DNA of 64,000 nucleotides from Emticicia agri (GCF_004168285.1 NZ_SEWF01000029.1:1-64000), one strand, 5' to 3'. Positions 26,327-35,875 are shown, counted from the stretch's first letter. Translations and numbers: made by a program. Notes: generated by a model not told the origin, from the letters alone.

Positions 26327-26998
26327 CTACCTCAGCACATACCCCATGCCAAACACTGTATGAATCAGTTTTCTGTCAAAGCCTTTATCGACTTTTTTCC
26401 GAAGATAATTAATATACACCTCTACATAATTGGTGCCTTTGTCAAAATTAACATCCCATACCTTTTCAGCAATCTGTACTTTCGATAACACCCTCCCCTG
26501 ATTTCTCAGAAAATATTCAAGCAACTTAAATTCCATTGCCGTAAGGTCCAGAATTTTACAATCACGGTTTACCTGTTTAGTATCCATATTTAATGTGAGT
26601 CCGTCAAAACGTAATATCTGTGCGGTCATAAGCACTTCCGACGCGCGTCTGGTAAGTGCACGTATCCTTGCCAGTATTTCAGGCAAATGCAAAGGTTTTA
26701 CCATATACTGGTCGGCTCCGGCATCAAAACCTGCTATTTTATCGTCAGCACTCCCCAAAGCCGACAGAATTAACACGTGGGTCTGAATCCCTGCCTCACG
26801 TAGTTCTTTTAACAATACAAGGCCGTTTAGTCCGGGCAGTATAATATCCAGAATAATACCGTCGTAAGTATTACGCAGCACAAGTTGTTTAGCTATCAGG
26901 CCATCGTAGGCATAGTTTACCTCATAACCATTATCCTCTAATTCTTGCCTGATAAGTCGAACAGTACTCGGGTCATCATCGACTAATAATATCTTCAT
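26327..26998 (-). CDS. OmpR/PhoB family response regulator
   Basis: The 223-residue protein has a receiver domain (1-118) with Asp7/Asp8, phospho-acceptor Asp51 in LDIILP, and Lys103 in MVKPLH. An OmpR-type winged helix (128-223) follows, with the family signature VEVYINYLRKKVDK and the tail TVFGMGYVLR. It would turn genes on or off after phosphorylation by a histidine kinase. No kinase gene is adjacent; the nearest is the multi-PAS kinase 14 kb away. The gene stands alone, preceded on its 5' side by a 435-base gap. Confidence 0.9.
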   Translation of the reverse strand: MKILLVDDDPSTVRLIRQELEDNGYEVNYAYDGLIAKQLVLRNTYDGIILDIILPGLNGLVLLKELREAGIQTHVLILSALGSADDKIAGFDAGADQYMVKPLHLPEILARIRALTRRASEVLMTAQILRFDGLTLNMDTKQVNRDCKILDLTAMEFKLLEYFLRNQGRVLSKVQIAEKVWDVNFDKGTNYVEVYINYLRKKVDKGFDRKLIHTVFGMGYVLR

Positions 26999-27373
26999 TT
27001 ACAAGAAATTACCGATTCTAATGAAATTCTAATAATTGATTAAGCCGAATCTAATACTTCTCATTGTAATTTGCCTCTCACAAAACAGAGATAATTAACT
27101 CTGACTTGTATCAGAATGTAAATTGAGGTTAAGTGAAGTTGTGCAAAAAGAATCAGTGAAGCTGGTTTTCAGCAAAATGTTATTTTTTACAGCAAAAGTG
27201 GCTTTATCTGATTTGATAGGTATAACTGAATTTTAACCAAAATGTTTAGCGGATGTTTTCTAAAACTCTTTTGCTTTAATTACATGCTTTGAAAAAAACC
27301 TTACTACTCTTAAAATTATTCAGCGTTTTTCAATATCTCTGAATACGAAAAGTGTTTTTGGTTATCAAAAACG

Positions 27374-27410
27374 TAAAATGCTTTCAAGTACACTACATGA
27401 AAGCATTTTA
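27374..27410 (-). terminator. Terminator after the glycosyltransferase gene
   Basis: TAAAATGCTTTCA at 27374-27386 pairs perfectly with TGAAAGCATTTTA at 27398-27410. Read on the minus strand it is followed by CGTTTTTG. The rest of the 27000-27433 gap shows no other feature. Confidence 0.6.
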
Positions 27411-27433
27411 TGGGTCTTTCAGGAAAATTCCTG

Positions 27434-28609
27434 TCAGGCAATAATATGTGTTTTGATAAGGTGCCGCATCTGTTGCCAGGTAATATCCCACGAATGGGTT
27501 TTCAGAAAATCGTCTATCTTTTTCTTCCATTCTTTTCGTTTGTCATAAGATAAAGCCTCTTCAATGGCGGCCTCAAACTCATATACATCTGCGGCTGTAC
27601 TTACCAGCCCCATTTCCTGATAAGGACTTAGCACATCAGCCACCGGAGTTGCCACAATAGGCTTAAAGGCTGCCAGATACTCAGGTGTCCGTGTGGGCGA
27701 ATGAACATTCGTAGCCTTCTCTGTTGAGACAAGCATCAGTGCCATATTCCAGTTACTGATGTATGAGGGCAATTCCTGATACGGTTTTTCGCCGAGGTAA
27801 TGAATATTTTCGGCTTTTGGCAAAGTCCTTTCATCAATATCTACGATAGGCCCAATTAATATAAACTGCCAGTCGGGGCGGCGGTCTGCCAAAGCCCGGA
27901 GCATTTCAACGTCAAAACATTCATCAATAGCCCCATACATACCTAATCTCGGATACAGTATCTCTTCCTGGTCGGCGGGTTCAGGGAGTTCTATGCGTGC
28001 CTGCATAAAATGCGCTTTTTCTATACTACTCGGAAAATTATATACCTGTGGATGCCAGTTTCGCTTGGCCTCGTAGAGTGTCTGGCCATTCACAAACACA
28101 AGGTCGGTCTGCGAAATTAACTCATTCTCGGTGTCTATCAAAGCAGGCTGTCGGGTACGAATCGGGTTTACACAGTCATAGACGGCTACCCTTGGGTACA
28201 ACGCTGAAGTATAATGAATACTGGATGGCGCATAATACCATGTACCATAGTTTTCAATTTTATAATCATGGCAGAGCCGGGCAAGCAGTTCTGTGATACG
28301 CTTGTTACTCTCATTTGTTGCTAAAGCCTGTGGCAGTTTCATCTGAACCACATACAGATTTTTATGCTTGCTGAGTTCTTTTACACTCATTTCGGGTTCT
28401 TCAGCAGTTTCTTCAAACGTTGGTTCTTCCATATAAAATACACGCCATTTTTTGGCAGCATGACTCATCAGATGCTGCGGCCGCTGAAAAACCGACTCCC
28501 ATTGAATGTGGGCAAAACAAAGTAGGGTATCAATATTATCTTCCTCATGCACCTCTACTATCTGCTTCTCGTGAGGAAACGAATAATCATCTGTTTCAAA
28601 ACTTGTCAT
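27434..28609 (-). CDS. Glycosyltransferase, GT-B fold (TuaH-like)
   Basis: The 391-residue protein reads like a two-domain GT-B transferase. The N-terminal part has FAHIQWESVFQRPQHLMSHAAKKWRVFYMEEP, and the C-terminal part has NIHYLGEKPYQELPSYISNWNMALM, followed by a TP-E stretch (PTRTPEYLAAFKPIVATPVADV) that matches the nucleotide-sugar site of GT4-type enzymes. It probably adds a sugar to a cell-surface polysaccharide. No other surface-sugar genes are beside it. The acidic N-terminal 25 residues are not family-typical. Confidence 0.75.
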   Translation of the reverse strand: MTSFETDDYSFPHEKQIVEVHEEDNIDTLLCFAHIQWESVFQRPQHLMSHAAKKWRVFYMEEPTFEETAEEPEMSVKELSKHKNLYVVQMKLPQALATNESNKRITELLARLCHDYKIENYGTWYYAPSSIHYTSALYPRVAVYDCVNPIRTRQPALIDTENELISQTDLVFVNGQTLYEAKRNWHPQVYNFPSSIEKAHFMQARIELPEPADQEEILYPRLGMYGAIDECFDVEMLRALADRRPDWQFILIGPIVDIDERTLPKAENIHYLGEKPYQELPSYISNWNMALMLVSTEKATNVHSPTRTPEYLAAFKPIVATPVADVLSPYQEMGLVSTAADVYEFEAAIEEALSYDKRKEWKKKIDDFLKTHSWDITWQQMRHLIKTHIIA

Positions 28610-28926
28610 AATTTTCTCTGCTGATTTTAATCATAGAATTATTCTAAATAATCATTCCTTTGTTTATTAACGCAGATTGTTCATATTCAGGTAGTTATCG
28701 GGCACATGTTGAGGAATATTAATCAGGATATGTGGTTAAAAATACCCACCGATAAAAAACAGCTTTTAGCAGATACTTTCTGTAGATATGGGGCCATATA
28801 CCTTCATTTTGATACAATTACGGGATTTTCAAGGGTATAAAACCGTTCAGTAAATGATGGCACAAGATTTGTCAATAGATATAATAATCTATCAGAATTG
28901 CTGTTATCATTAAAATAACCAAAGTC
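28610..28926. other. Intergenic stretch before the 59-residue gene
   Basis: About 315 AT-rich bases with no open frame or repeat that I can support. Confidence 0.4.
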
Positions 28927-29106
28927 ATGTCAACACAACAAAAAGAACATAAAAAACTAATGGAAGAAGCCCGTCTGCACCTTCTGAAAACCAAAACCCT
29001 GATTATAGAAGCACAGATGCAGATAATGAAAATGAAAGCATCGGCCTTAAAGGCCCGCATTCAGGCACTTAAAAATCTGTCAGTAATTGGGCATATAGAG
29101 TTGTAA
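28927..29106 (+). CDS. Small coiled-coil protein, 59 residues
   Basis: An ATG at 28927 opens a 59-residue frame to TAA at 29104. The product is a single charged amphipathic helix (EHKKLMEEARLHLLKTKTL, then IIEAQMQIMKMKASALKARI) with strong heptad character. The frame reads far more like protein than the antisense one. A short hairpin around 29119-29147 (AATCAGC/GCTGATT) separates it from the convergent YciF-like gene. The family is unknown. Confidence 0.5.
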   Translation: MSTQQKEHKKLMEEARLHLLKTKTLIIEAQMQIMKMKASALKARIQALKNLSVIGHIEL

Positions 29107-29186
29107 TGCACATAAAAAAATCAGCCTCACCTATAGCAAAGCTGATTCTGACTTAAACAAACTTTCTTATTCTTTCACGAATATCA

Positions 29187-29708
29187 TTATTCCTGTGCAG
29201 CTTCTTCGTTGATATGCGCCTCTGCAAGGTCTGTGAGTTTCTTGTCTGCCGCTCCCTCTTCATCAAGTATAGTCTGCAAAACTTCGGCAGCATCGTAGTG
29301 CCCTAAAATACGGGCAAGTGTTCTTAGTGTGCCATAAGAAGCTATTTCATAATGTTCTACTTTTTGTGCGGCCATAATCAGTCCGCAGTCTCTCACTATT
29401 GTTCCCTTCTCGGTCATTTCCACTATTTCGTCTCCTTCTTTCAATAGCCCTTCCATAGCCGGACAAACCTTTGCCTTTGCTTTTTCGCCAAGCATCTCAA
29501 ACACCTGTTCTACTTTGGTTACGTGTGTTTCTGTTTCGCCAAGATGCGCCTCAAAAGCACTTTTCAGGTCTTCAGAAGTAGCCGCTTTAGCCAGTTTTGG
29601 CAATGCTTTTGTCAGATGTTTTTCTGCCCAGTAAATATCTTTTAATCCATCTACAAACAGTTCTTTCAGTTTTTCACCATCTTGGTCTGTTGTCACAAAA
29701 TTTTTCAT
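29187..29708 (-). CDS. DUF892 ferritin-like protein (YciE/YciF family)
   Basis: The 173-residue all-helical protein has the YciF signature: KLKELFVDGLKDIYWAEKHL at the start, AHLGETETHVTKVEQVFEMLG in the middle, VEHYEIASYGTLRTLARILG and an acidic end. The Glu and His residues in these helices form a di-metal site of ferritin type. In enteric bacteria relatives are stress proteins, often under control of general stress regulators. Here it stands next to the DUF6766 gene and near the alpha-amylase/SDR genes, a set often seen in stress-related clusters. Confidence 0.85.
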   Translation of the reverse strand: MKNFVTTDQDGEKLKELFVDGLKDIYWAEKHLTKALPKLAKAATSEDLKSAFEAHLGETETHVTKVEQVFEMLGEKAKAKVCPAMEGLLKEGDEIVEMTEKGTIVRDCGLIMAAQKVEHYEIASYGTLRTLARILGHYDAAEVLQTILDEEGAADKKLTDLAEAHINEEAAQE

Positions 29709-29935
29709 GAGTTTGCTATTTAATTAATTAATTAATAAAAAGAGGAATTGTCTTGAAGTATAAAAAAAATGTACCACTTCAGAAAAGCTATCATAACGCT
29801 GTTTTATGGGAATTATGTTACCTGATAATCGGGCAACTGATAAGGTAACGAGGTAAAAAATTTACATAGATTCTATAATAACCATTCACCTGTTGGCTAC
29901 AAGCGCCTGCAAACCGTTTGGAAAGACAATTTTAT

Positions 29936-30586
29936 TTATTCATATTCCTCATCTTCCGAATCAACTTTTTTGGATTGTGGAGACCCCTGCTGGCGAAGGA
30001 AAACAGTAAAATAAACAATCACAAATACGGCTAAAAACTCGCTTTGCCAGTTCTGAAACGATTCAAACCAGAAGTCAGTGCCTGATACATAAGTTGCATA
30101 AGATTCAGCATTTTCTTTTTTTAACAATTGCTCAGTTTGGTGATGCCTGAAACTCCCCCAGCTATGGATGACAAACGACAGTATAAAAAAGATTAAAAGG
30201 ACAATACTTAATGAATTAGCATACATCCATTTGAATATACCACCCTGTCGTACCATCTGATGCCGACTTTTACGTTCATTGGGTTTCTCAGTTTCGTTAT
30301 CTTTTAAGGGGTTCGACTCCGGAGAACCCTTTTGGTAGAGAAATATACTAAACACTACAAACACAAACATCTGCAAAAACTCGCTTTCCCAGTTTTCAAA
30401 GGTAGCCGATACAAAGTGTCCGCTTGTCAGATAGTCAACAAAAGACATAGAATAGCCTCCGTCTTCTAAAAGTTCTTCATTATAGACTTTCCAGCCTGTA
30501 AATGCCTGGCCTGCCCAAAACAAAAGAAACAATACCAACAATGAAATAGAGAGTCCATTTTTCTTAAGAAAAGAGGTCGCTTTCAT
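29936..30586 (-). CDS. DUF6766 family membrane protein with internal duplication
   Basis: The 216-residue protein has four membrane segments arranged as two similar halves. NWESEFLQMFVFVVFSIFLY-QKGSPES in the first half (near residues 65-90) matches NWQSEFLAVFVIVYFTVFLR-QQGSPQS in the second (near 178-204). Each half also has a segment with a Trp-Gly or Trp-Ala turn. DUF6766 proteins are of unknown function. The acidic C terminus (DSEDEEYE) faces the cytoplasm if the halves are parallel. Confidence 0.8.
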   Translation of the reverse strand: MKATSFLKKNGLSISLLVLFLLFWAGQAFTGWKVYNEELLEDGGYSMSFVDYLTSGHFVSATFENWESEFLQMFVFVVFSIFLYQKGSPESNPLKDNETEKPNERKSRHQMVRQGGIFKWMYANSLSIVLLIFFILSFVIHSWGSFRHHQTEQLLKKENAESYATYVSGTDFWFESFQNWQSEFLAVFVIVYFTVFLRQQGSPQSKKVDSEDEEYE

Positions 30587-30986
30587 AGTTACAGAATTTT
30601 AAAATTTTATTTAAAGAGATACTTCTTTGCTTAAAACTCTGCTCCATTTAAGAATCTGTAGAGATAATTACTCATTTACTACTTATCAGATATCAGTATA
30701 GCTGTATTTCATTCCATTTGCCGTATAAATATCCTCAATGAGAATATGGCATACGCTTTTTGTTTAACAAATAAATTGTTATTCTAACTATTAATTAAAC
30801 AAAATAAAACTACAACTAAACAGATAAATTTAATAATAGTAAGGTATTAGAAAGGTATTAGAACAGATTAGCTGAACATCAGGCACCGAAAAATGAGTAT
30901 TGATAACTAAACGTAAATCCGATTACAACTGACCTCCCTACTAGAAGAATAAACTATTGTTCTCAGGCTCTTTAATACTTTAATTC
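30587..30986. other. Promoter-side intergenic region of the amylase gene
   Basis: About 400 bases between divergent genes. A direct repeat AAGGTATTAGA occurs twice around 30840-30861. I see no convincing gene or strong hairpin. Confidence 0.4.
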
Positions 30987-32492
30987 ATGGAAATAAATGG
31001 AGTAATTCTGCAATACTTTGAATGGTATTATCCTGCTGATGGCACGCTATGGAATAAATTAGCGACAGAAGCTGAAAATCTTGCACACAAGGGCATTACA
31101 GCCGTTTGGGTTCCTCCAGCCTATAAAGGTGCCGAAGGAGCTATATCAAGAGGATATGATATTTATGATCATTATGACTTAGGCGAGTTTCACCAGAAAG
31201 GTACTATCAGAACCAAATACGGTACCAGAGAAGAATATATCAGTATGATTAGCACACTACACAAAAACAATATCAGGGTATATGCCGATGTAGTATTGAA
31301 TCATCTGGCGGGTGCTGATGAAACGGAGAAGGTATGGGTAAAAAAAATGAACCCGGAAAATAATGTAGAGAATTGGTCAGAGCCTATGCAGATAGAAGCA
31401 CTAACAAGATTTACTTTTCCGGGAAGAGAAGGTAAGTATTCAGATTTCGTCTGGAACTATCAGTGTTTTTCAGGCATAGATTGTGCGGTGGATTTACAGC
31501 AGAAAGGGGTATTCAAGATTCTGAATGAGTATGGCGATACCTGGGAAAATGTGATTGGCAATGACAAACCAAATTATGATTTTCTGATGCTTTCAGACAT
31601 TGAATACCGCAACCCCGCTGTGCGCAACCATTTAAAACAATGGGGCAGGTGGTATTATGAAACAGCTCATTTTGATGGAGTAAGGCTCGATGCCCTCAAA
31701 CATATTACACCCGATTTTCCGGTAGAATGGCTCGATTTTATGCGGCAGCACCTCAAGCCTGATTTATTTGCAGTGGGTGAGTACTGGACTGACAAAAAAC
31801 TTGACCAACTGGAAAAATACATCGAAGCAACCGATGGTAAAATTCATATGTTTGATATTCCTCTTCATTACAATTTACACTTGGCTTCTTGTACAGACAG
31901 CTACGACCTCCGCACCATCTTCGACAATTCTTTGGTAAGCGTACAGCCTTTACTGGCAGTAACATTCGTCGAAAATCACGATACTCAGCCTATTCAATCT
32001 TTAGAATCATCTGTCGAACCTTGGTTTAAACCTTTAGCCTATGCGCTTATTTTATTAAGAGAAGAGGGCTATCCTTGTGTATTCTATGGCGACTTCTATG
32101 GCACTACTTATGAAGATAAAGGGAAAGACGGTAAATACCATAAAATTGTTATGCCTCAGATCAAAGAGCTTCAGCAATTATTAACACTTCGTAAGTATTA
32201 TGCTTATGGTCAACAAAAAGATTATTTCGACCAACAAAACTGCATTGGGTGGGTCAGAGAAGGAAATGAACAATACCCCGGTTGCGTAGTAATTTTGTCG
32301 AATAGTGAAAAAGAAGAAAAAAAAATGGAGGTAGGCAAAAAGTATAGCGGTAAACACTATGTTGATTTTTTGCAGAAAAGCAAGAAAGAAGTAATCATTG
32401 ATGAAAACGGCATAGGCACCTTTTACGTCAACAGAAAATCTGTATCAGTCTGGGTTTTGAAGAACAATCCTACCAATAAAATAGAGCATTAA
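30987..32492 (+). CDS. Cytoplasmic alpha-amylase (GH13)
   Basis: The 501-residue protein has no signal peptide. The four GH13 motifs are complete: DVVLNH (101-106), GVRLDALKH (231-239) with nucleophile Asp235, GEYW with the acid/base Glu265, and FVENHD (327-332) with the transition-state Asp332. The layout matches the intracellular amylases of the AmyS type, which cut alpha-1,4-glucan. It is the first gene of a likely two-gene unit, with the SDR gene 20 bases after it. In the cell it would mobilise stored or imported glucan. Confidence 0.92.
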   Translation: MEINGVILQYFEWYYPADGTLWNKLATEAENLAHKGITAVWVPPAYKGAEGAISRGYDIYDHYDLGEFHQKGTIRTKYGTREEYISMISTLHKNNIRVYADVVLNHLAGADETEKVWVKKMNPENNVENWSEPMQIEALTRFTFPGREGKYSDFVWNYQCFSGIDCAVDLQQKGVFKILNEYGDTWENVIGNDKPNYDFLMLSDIEYRNPAVRNHLKQWGRWYYETAHFDGVRLDALKHITPDFPVEWLDFMRQHLKPDLFAVGEYWTDKKLDQLEKYIEATDGKIHMFDIPLHYNLHLASCTDSYDLRTIFDNSLVSVQPLLAVTFVENHDTQPIQSLESSVEPWFKPLAYALILLREEGYPCVFYGDFYGTTYEDKGKDGKYHKIVMPQIKELQQLLTLRKYYAYGQQKDYFDQQNCIGWVREGNEQYPGCVVILSNSEKEEKKMEVGKKYSGKHYVDFLQKSKKEVIIDENGIGTFYVNRKSVSVWVLKNNPTNKIEH

Positions 32493-32512
32493 CTATTAAA
32501 AAAATCTACACA

Positions 32513-33355
32513 ATGAAATCGGATAAAGAAAAAATCGACAAGAAAACTTCGGCTGAAGCAGCAATGAAAGTAAAACCCGTCTTTGAAAGAGAATATGATA
32601 CACTCAATAAAAAACTGGCTGATAAAGTAGCTATCGTAACCGGGGGCGATAGTGGAATAGGCAGAGCTATTTGTATAGCTTTTGCCAGAGAAGGAGCCAG
32701 AGTAGGCATTGTTTACATTGACGACGATGCCGATGCAAAAGAAACAAAGAAACTGGTAGAAGAGAAAGGGAGTGAAGCTCTGCTGATAAATGCAGATATA
32801 AGTATTGAAAAAAATTGCCGTAAGGTTATCCGCCAGGTAATAGATAAATGGAAACAACTGGATATACTGGTCAATAATGCAGCGTTTCAGTTTCCTGCCG
32901 ATATTGAAAAAATAGAAGAAAAGAACCTGCTTAAAACATTCAGGACTAATATATTTTCGCAGCTTTTTCTGGTACAGGCAGCCTTGCCGCATCTGAAAGA
33001 AGGAAGTTCTATTATCAATACCACTTCAAGCACGGCTTATACGGGCAATCCTTTCCTGTTAGATTACTCTTCCTCAAAAGGAGCTATCGTCTCATTTACA
33101 CGCTCTTTGTCAGGTATGCTGAACAGCAAAAAAATAAGAGTGAATGCCGTAGCACCAGGTCCGATATGGACCCCGCTGATTGCTTCTACTTTCCCTGATG
33201 AAACATTAGATACTTTTGGCAAAGATACGCCCATGCAGAGAGCAGGGCAACCGGCAGAAGTGGCTCCCGCCTATGTTTTTTTAGCTTCTGATGATGCCAG
33301 TTATATCACAGGTCAGGTATTACACGTAAACGGAGGAACCATTGTAAATGGATAG
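32513..33355 (+). CDS. Short-chain dehydrogenase (YghA/YhdF-like)
   Basis: The 280-residue protein has the Rossmann signature TGGDSGIGRA (residues 45-54), NNAA (after LDILV), and the active site Tyr and Lys in LLDYSSSKGAI, with a Ser in TTSSTA. The N-terminal extension of about 30 residues is typical of this stress-related subgroup, which is often found beside YciE/YciF. It reduces or oxidises a small carbonyl or sugar with NAD(P); the substrate is unknown. It is the second gene behind the amylase and ends with the usual ITGQVLHVNGG. Confidence 0.85.
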   Translation: MKSDKEKIDKKTSAEAAMKVKPVFEREYDTLNKKLADKVAIVTGGDSGIGRAICIAFAREGARVGIVYIDDDADAKETKKLVEEKGSEALLINADISIEKNCRKVIRQVIDKWKQLDILVNNAAFQFPADIEKIEEKNLLKTFRTNIFSQLFLVQAALPHLKEGSSIINTTSSTAYTGNPFLLDYSSSKGAIVSFTRSLSGMLNSKKIRVNAVAPGPIWTPLIASTFPDETLDTFGKDTPMQRAGQPAEVAPAYVFLASDDASYITGQVLHVNGGTIVNG

Positions 33356-33716
33356 CGCACGGGGTTCAAAATGAGTAAAATGTGTATTTTTTCATTAAAT
33401 TTCAGTTAAAATTAGATTTTTTTTAGCCGAAAAGGCAATTTTTCAACAAAAAAAACTATTTTTATAGATACATAACGAAACCCAACATAACACATAAATA
33501 GAAAAGTAGATGGATGAAGTTTCTAAAGCCCATGAAAACTAAACTTCGCTCCGGTCAATCCATTGCTAAAATTGTAGTAACACTTAACAGATAGTTTCAG
33601 CAGACTATCCTGTAGCTGCATTAACTGAACTCGTTTGAAAAGTAGAACAGCTTTTGCAGAAACGCCATGTGTTAGCCCCAACGATAAAATTTACACATAT
33701 TATAAAATACCTTACT
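33356..33716. other. Intergenic stretch upstream of the single-domain regulator
   Basis: About 360 bases with an A/T-rich first part and a small hairpin GATAGT-N8-ACTATC near 33590. No gene is supported. Confidence 0.45.
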
Positions 33717-34136
33717 ATGCACGTATCATTGAACGTAGTTCTGGCAGAAGACGACAAAGACTATCAGGAAATATTTAATAATGCACTCACAGAGGTGAAT
33801 ATTCCTACCTCGCTCACAGTGGTAAGCGATGGCGTAGAATTAATGAATATTTTAAAATCTCCCGATTCTCCGGCCTATAATATTGTGGTATTAGACATTA
33901 ATATGCCTAAAAAAGATGGCCTTGAGTGCCTCAGAGAAATCAGACAGGACAAAAAACTGAGTAATACTTTTTCTGTTATTCTGACCTCAAGCCTTGACCC
34001 GGTTATTCAGGCCAATGCGATTGATGCCGGAGCCAATCTGTTTCTGACCAAGCCCGAAGATTTTGATGAGTATGTAGAGGCTGTCAGAAAAATTCTGACT
34101 TCTGACTGGCAACTGAAACTGCCTATCTATTTCTAA
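33717..34136 (+). CDS. Single-domain response regulator, paralogue of the one at 43917
   Basis: From the ATG at 33717 (MHVSLNVVLAEDDKDYQEIF) it has 139 residues; a longer frame to 33654 is unlikely because an identical start is seen in the paralogue. It has acidic residues in LAEDD, phospho-acceptor Asp in VVLDINMPKKDG, Ser in LTSS and Lys in LTKPEDF. There is no output domain, so it works by protein contact or as a phosphate carrier. A kinase of the phytochrome-like type such as that at 40898 is a plausible partner. About half the residues are identical to the paralogue at 43917. Confidence 0.85.
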   Translation: MHVSLNVVLAEDDKDYQEIFNNALTEVNIPTSLTVVSDGVELMNILKSPDSPAYNIVVLDINMPKKDGLECLREIRQDKKLSNTFSVILTSSLDPVIQANAIDAGANLFLTKPEDFDEYVEAVRKILTSDWQLKLPIYF

Positions 34137-34202
34137 GAACAGATAGTTTCTTTCAACTATTTTATTGACATTTCACAAATAAAACATACATTTCAAAGGG
34201 AT

Positions 34203-34456
34203 GAGGGCGTCTCAAAAGAAAACCGCACAAAACGGTGCGCCGTAGCGATATTATTTGGCGCAGACTCTCCGCGCGGCGGCCGCCTCACCCCGCGCGGCGT
34301 CCGCTCTAAATCTCCCTCTCCTGAACAAGGAGCGGACGTCGCACGGAGGGAGACTTTTAGCCCCTCTCCCTCGGGAGAGGGGTTGGGGCGGCCGCCGCGC
34401 GGTGAGGAAAAATCCCGAAGATTATTTGGCGTAAAAAACTTTTGAGACAGCCCCTC
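34203..34456. mobile_element. MITE-like element with IS-type ends and four nested 14-mers
   Basis: The left end GAGGGCGTCTCAAAAG (34203-34218) is the near-complement of CTTTTGAGACAGCCCCTC (34439-34456), the kind of end found on several IS families. Inside lie paired ATTATTTGGCG words (34250s and 34420s) and a copy of the CTCACCC/GGGTGAGG composite repeat. The copy is interrupted by 14-mers at 34270, 34291, 34332 and 34388. No coding frame is present, so it would need a transposase from elsewhere. Confidence 0.6.
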
Positions 34457-34605
34457 CTTTTTTTTCGGGTCATTTTTATAACAAATCCCCTGTTTTATCT
34501 GTTATATAAATACTACTGCATAAAAAACTACAATTTCTTCCCCTTCACATTTTAACTTAATTGAACCTACCGGATTTTAATCTGAGTACTTATACTTACC
34601 TGAAT

Positions 34606-34857
34606 ATGATACTAATGCAGCAAATCAATAACATAAGAGAGATTCTCAAAGATGCTTTACAGAAGTTTGGGATACACTACGAAGAAATCACGGCCAGTAG
34701 TACCGATGAGGGCAAAACCATTGTATTAGGCAAAAAGAACTCCCCCGCCCTGTTTGAAGGCTTTATGGAGTTTATCACCGAACAGGGTTTCAGGTACAAA
34801 TTTTATTTCTGCCCCTCCAGAAACAGAATAAAGGTTGATATTTGTTTTGGCTTTTAA
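34606..34857 (+). CDS. Small protein, unknown function
   Basis: Starting at the ATG at 34606 (or 34615) the protein has about 83 residues. It has a helical N terminus (NNIREILKDALQKFG) and a mixed part DEGKTIVLGKKNSPALFEGFMEFITEQGFRYKFYFCPS. I do not recognise a family. A TTG at 34561 is less likely as a start. The gene ends at 34857, facing the Nudix-type regulator gene. Confidence 0.45.
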   Translation: MILMQQINNIREILKDALQKFGIHYEEITASSTDEGKTIVLGKKNSPALFEGFMEFITEQGFRYKFYFCPSRNRIKVDICFGF

Positions 34858-35015
34858 CCAAGGCTGCTTTATTTATTTTATCTACAATTCGATTTTAAAA
34901 TTCCTGTTAATAACGAATAGTAACTCTCGAAAAACCTGTTTTTCTGGCTAAATCTCCTATGGGCATACCTGATTTATTTTAATGCTGGTTGACACTATTT
35001 CTACCTTAGATAGAA

Positions 35016-35762
35016 TCAGCTTTCGCCCTCACCGCCTTTTTGCTTAAACCGATACAGATAAGGAGCCTTGTTAGCTGCCCCCGTAAATTTCTTTTCCAGT
35101 CGCTCTAATATATCCAGGTCTAAAATCATTTTCTGAAAATTATTGCGTCTGAAAGGCTTATCCAGGATAGTTTCGTACAAATCCTGTACTTCTTTCATGG
35201 TAAAAGTTTCAGGCAGCAGATTAAACCCTATCAGTTTATGATTCAGCATCAATCGCAGGCTCTCAAGGGCTTTTGTGATAATATCTGCATGGTCAAAAGC
35301 CAGCATGGGTAACTCTTTCACATCATACCACTCACACGACTCATCTAACTCCGAAATTTCAGGTACTACCTGATGAATATCCACGAGCGCATAATATCCT
35401 ATCGAAATAAATCGGCGTTGCAGCCATTTCACATCGTCGGCCACCATGCCCAATTCGGCAAAGGTATCTTTGTGTGTCTCTAACACCTCCCCCATCAATC
35501 CGGGCGACGAACGTTCAAGGCTGCCAAAAACCTTAAACTGCTCTAAATATATATCACGTATGCCCGTGCGTTCGGCCAGAATCCTGAGCGCAGCCTCATC
35601 AAGGCTTTCCTGTTGCAGAATAAAACCTCCGGGCAATGTCCAGATGTCTTTCAATACCCTGATTTTAGGTAATAAAACCCTCAGTTGTCTGTCGTGAAAT
35701 CCGAAAATAACACAGTCAATAGAAACCTGCTCTATGTAATCTTCCTTGTTCAATATCTTCAT
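35016..35762 (-). CDS. Nudix-fold transcriptional regulator (NrtR-like)
   Basis: The 248-residue protein has an N-terminal Nudix domain (10-150) and a C-terminal winged helix (about 170-245, FTMKEVQDLYETILDKPFRRNNFQKMI), the NrtR layout. The Nudix box reads GGFILQQESLDEAALRILAERTG. It lacks the catalytic REUxEE residues (Ile and Arg sit where acidic residues are needed), so this domain probably binds a small sugar-phosphate or ADP-ribose ligand rather than cleaving it. It is divergent from the large ThuA/PQQ protein gene, 227 bases away, and probably controls it. Relatives in Bacteroidetes regulate sugar use. Confidence 0.8.
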   Translation of the reverse strand: MKILNKEDYIEQVSIDCVIFGFHDRQLRVLLPKIRVLKDIWTLPGGFILQQESLDEAALRILAERTGIRDIYLEQFKVFGSLERSSPGLMGEVLETHKDTFAELGMVADDVKWLQRRFISIGYYALVDIHQVVPEISELDESCEWYDVKELPMLAFDHADIITKALESLRLMLNHKLIGFNLLPETFTMKEVQDLYETILDKPFRRNNFQKMILDLDILERLEKKFTGAANKAPYLYRFKQKGGEGES

Positions 35763-35875
35763 GTGGCTGATAGTAAGTATTCAGTAAAAATAACGCATAA
35801 ATTTACGTTCCGTCCGTTTTTTCTAAAATGTGTACTATTCGTTCTGTGATGGATACAAAAATAGTCAAAATTTCA

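Noticed and set aside
28872-29060. 62-codon minus-strand gene
   Set aside because: It is antisense to the better-looking 59-residue coiled-coil frame and has an improbable Cys/Ile-rich composition.
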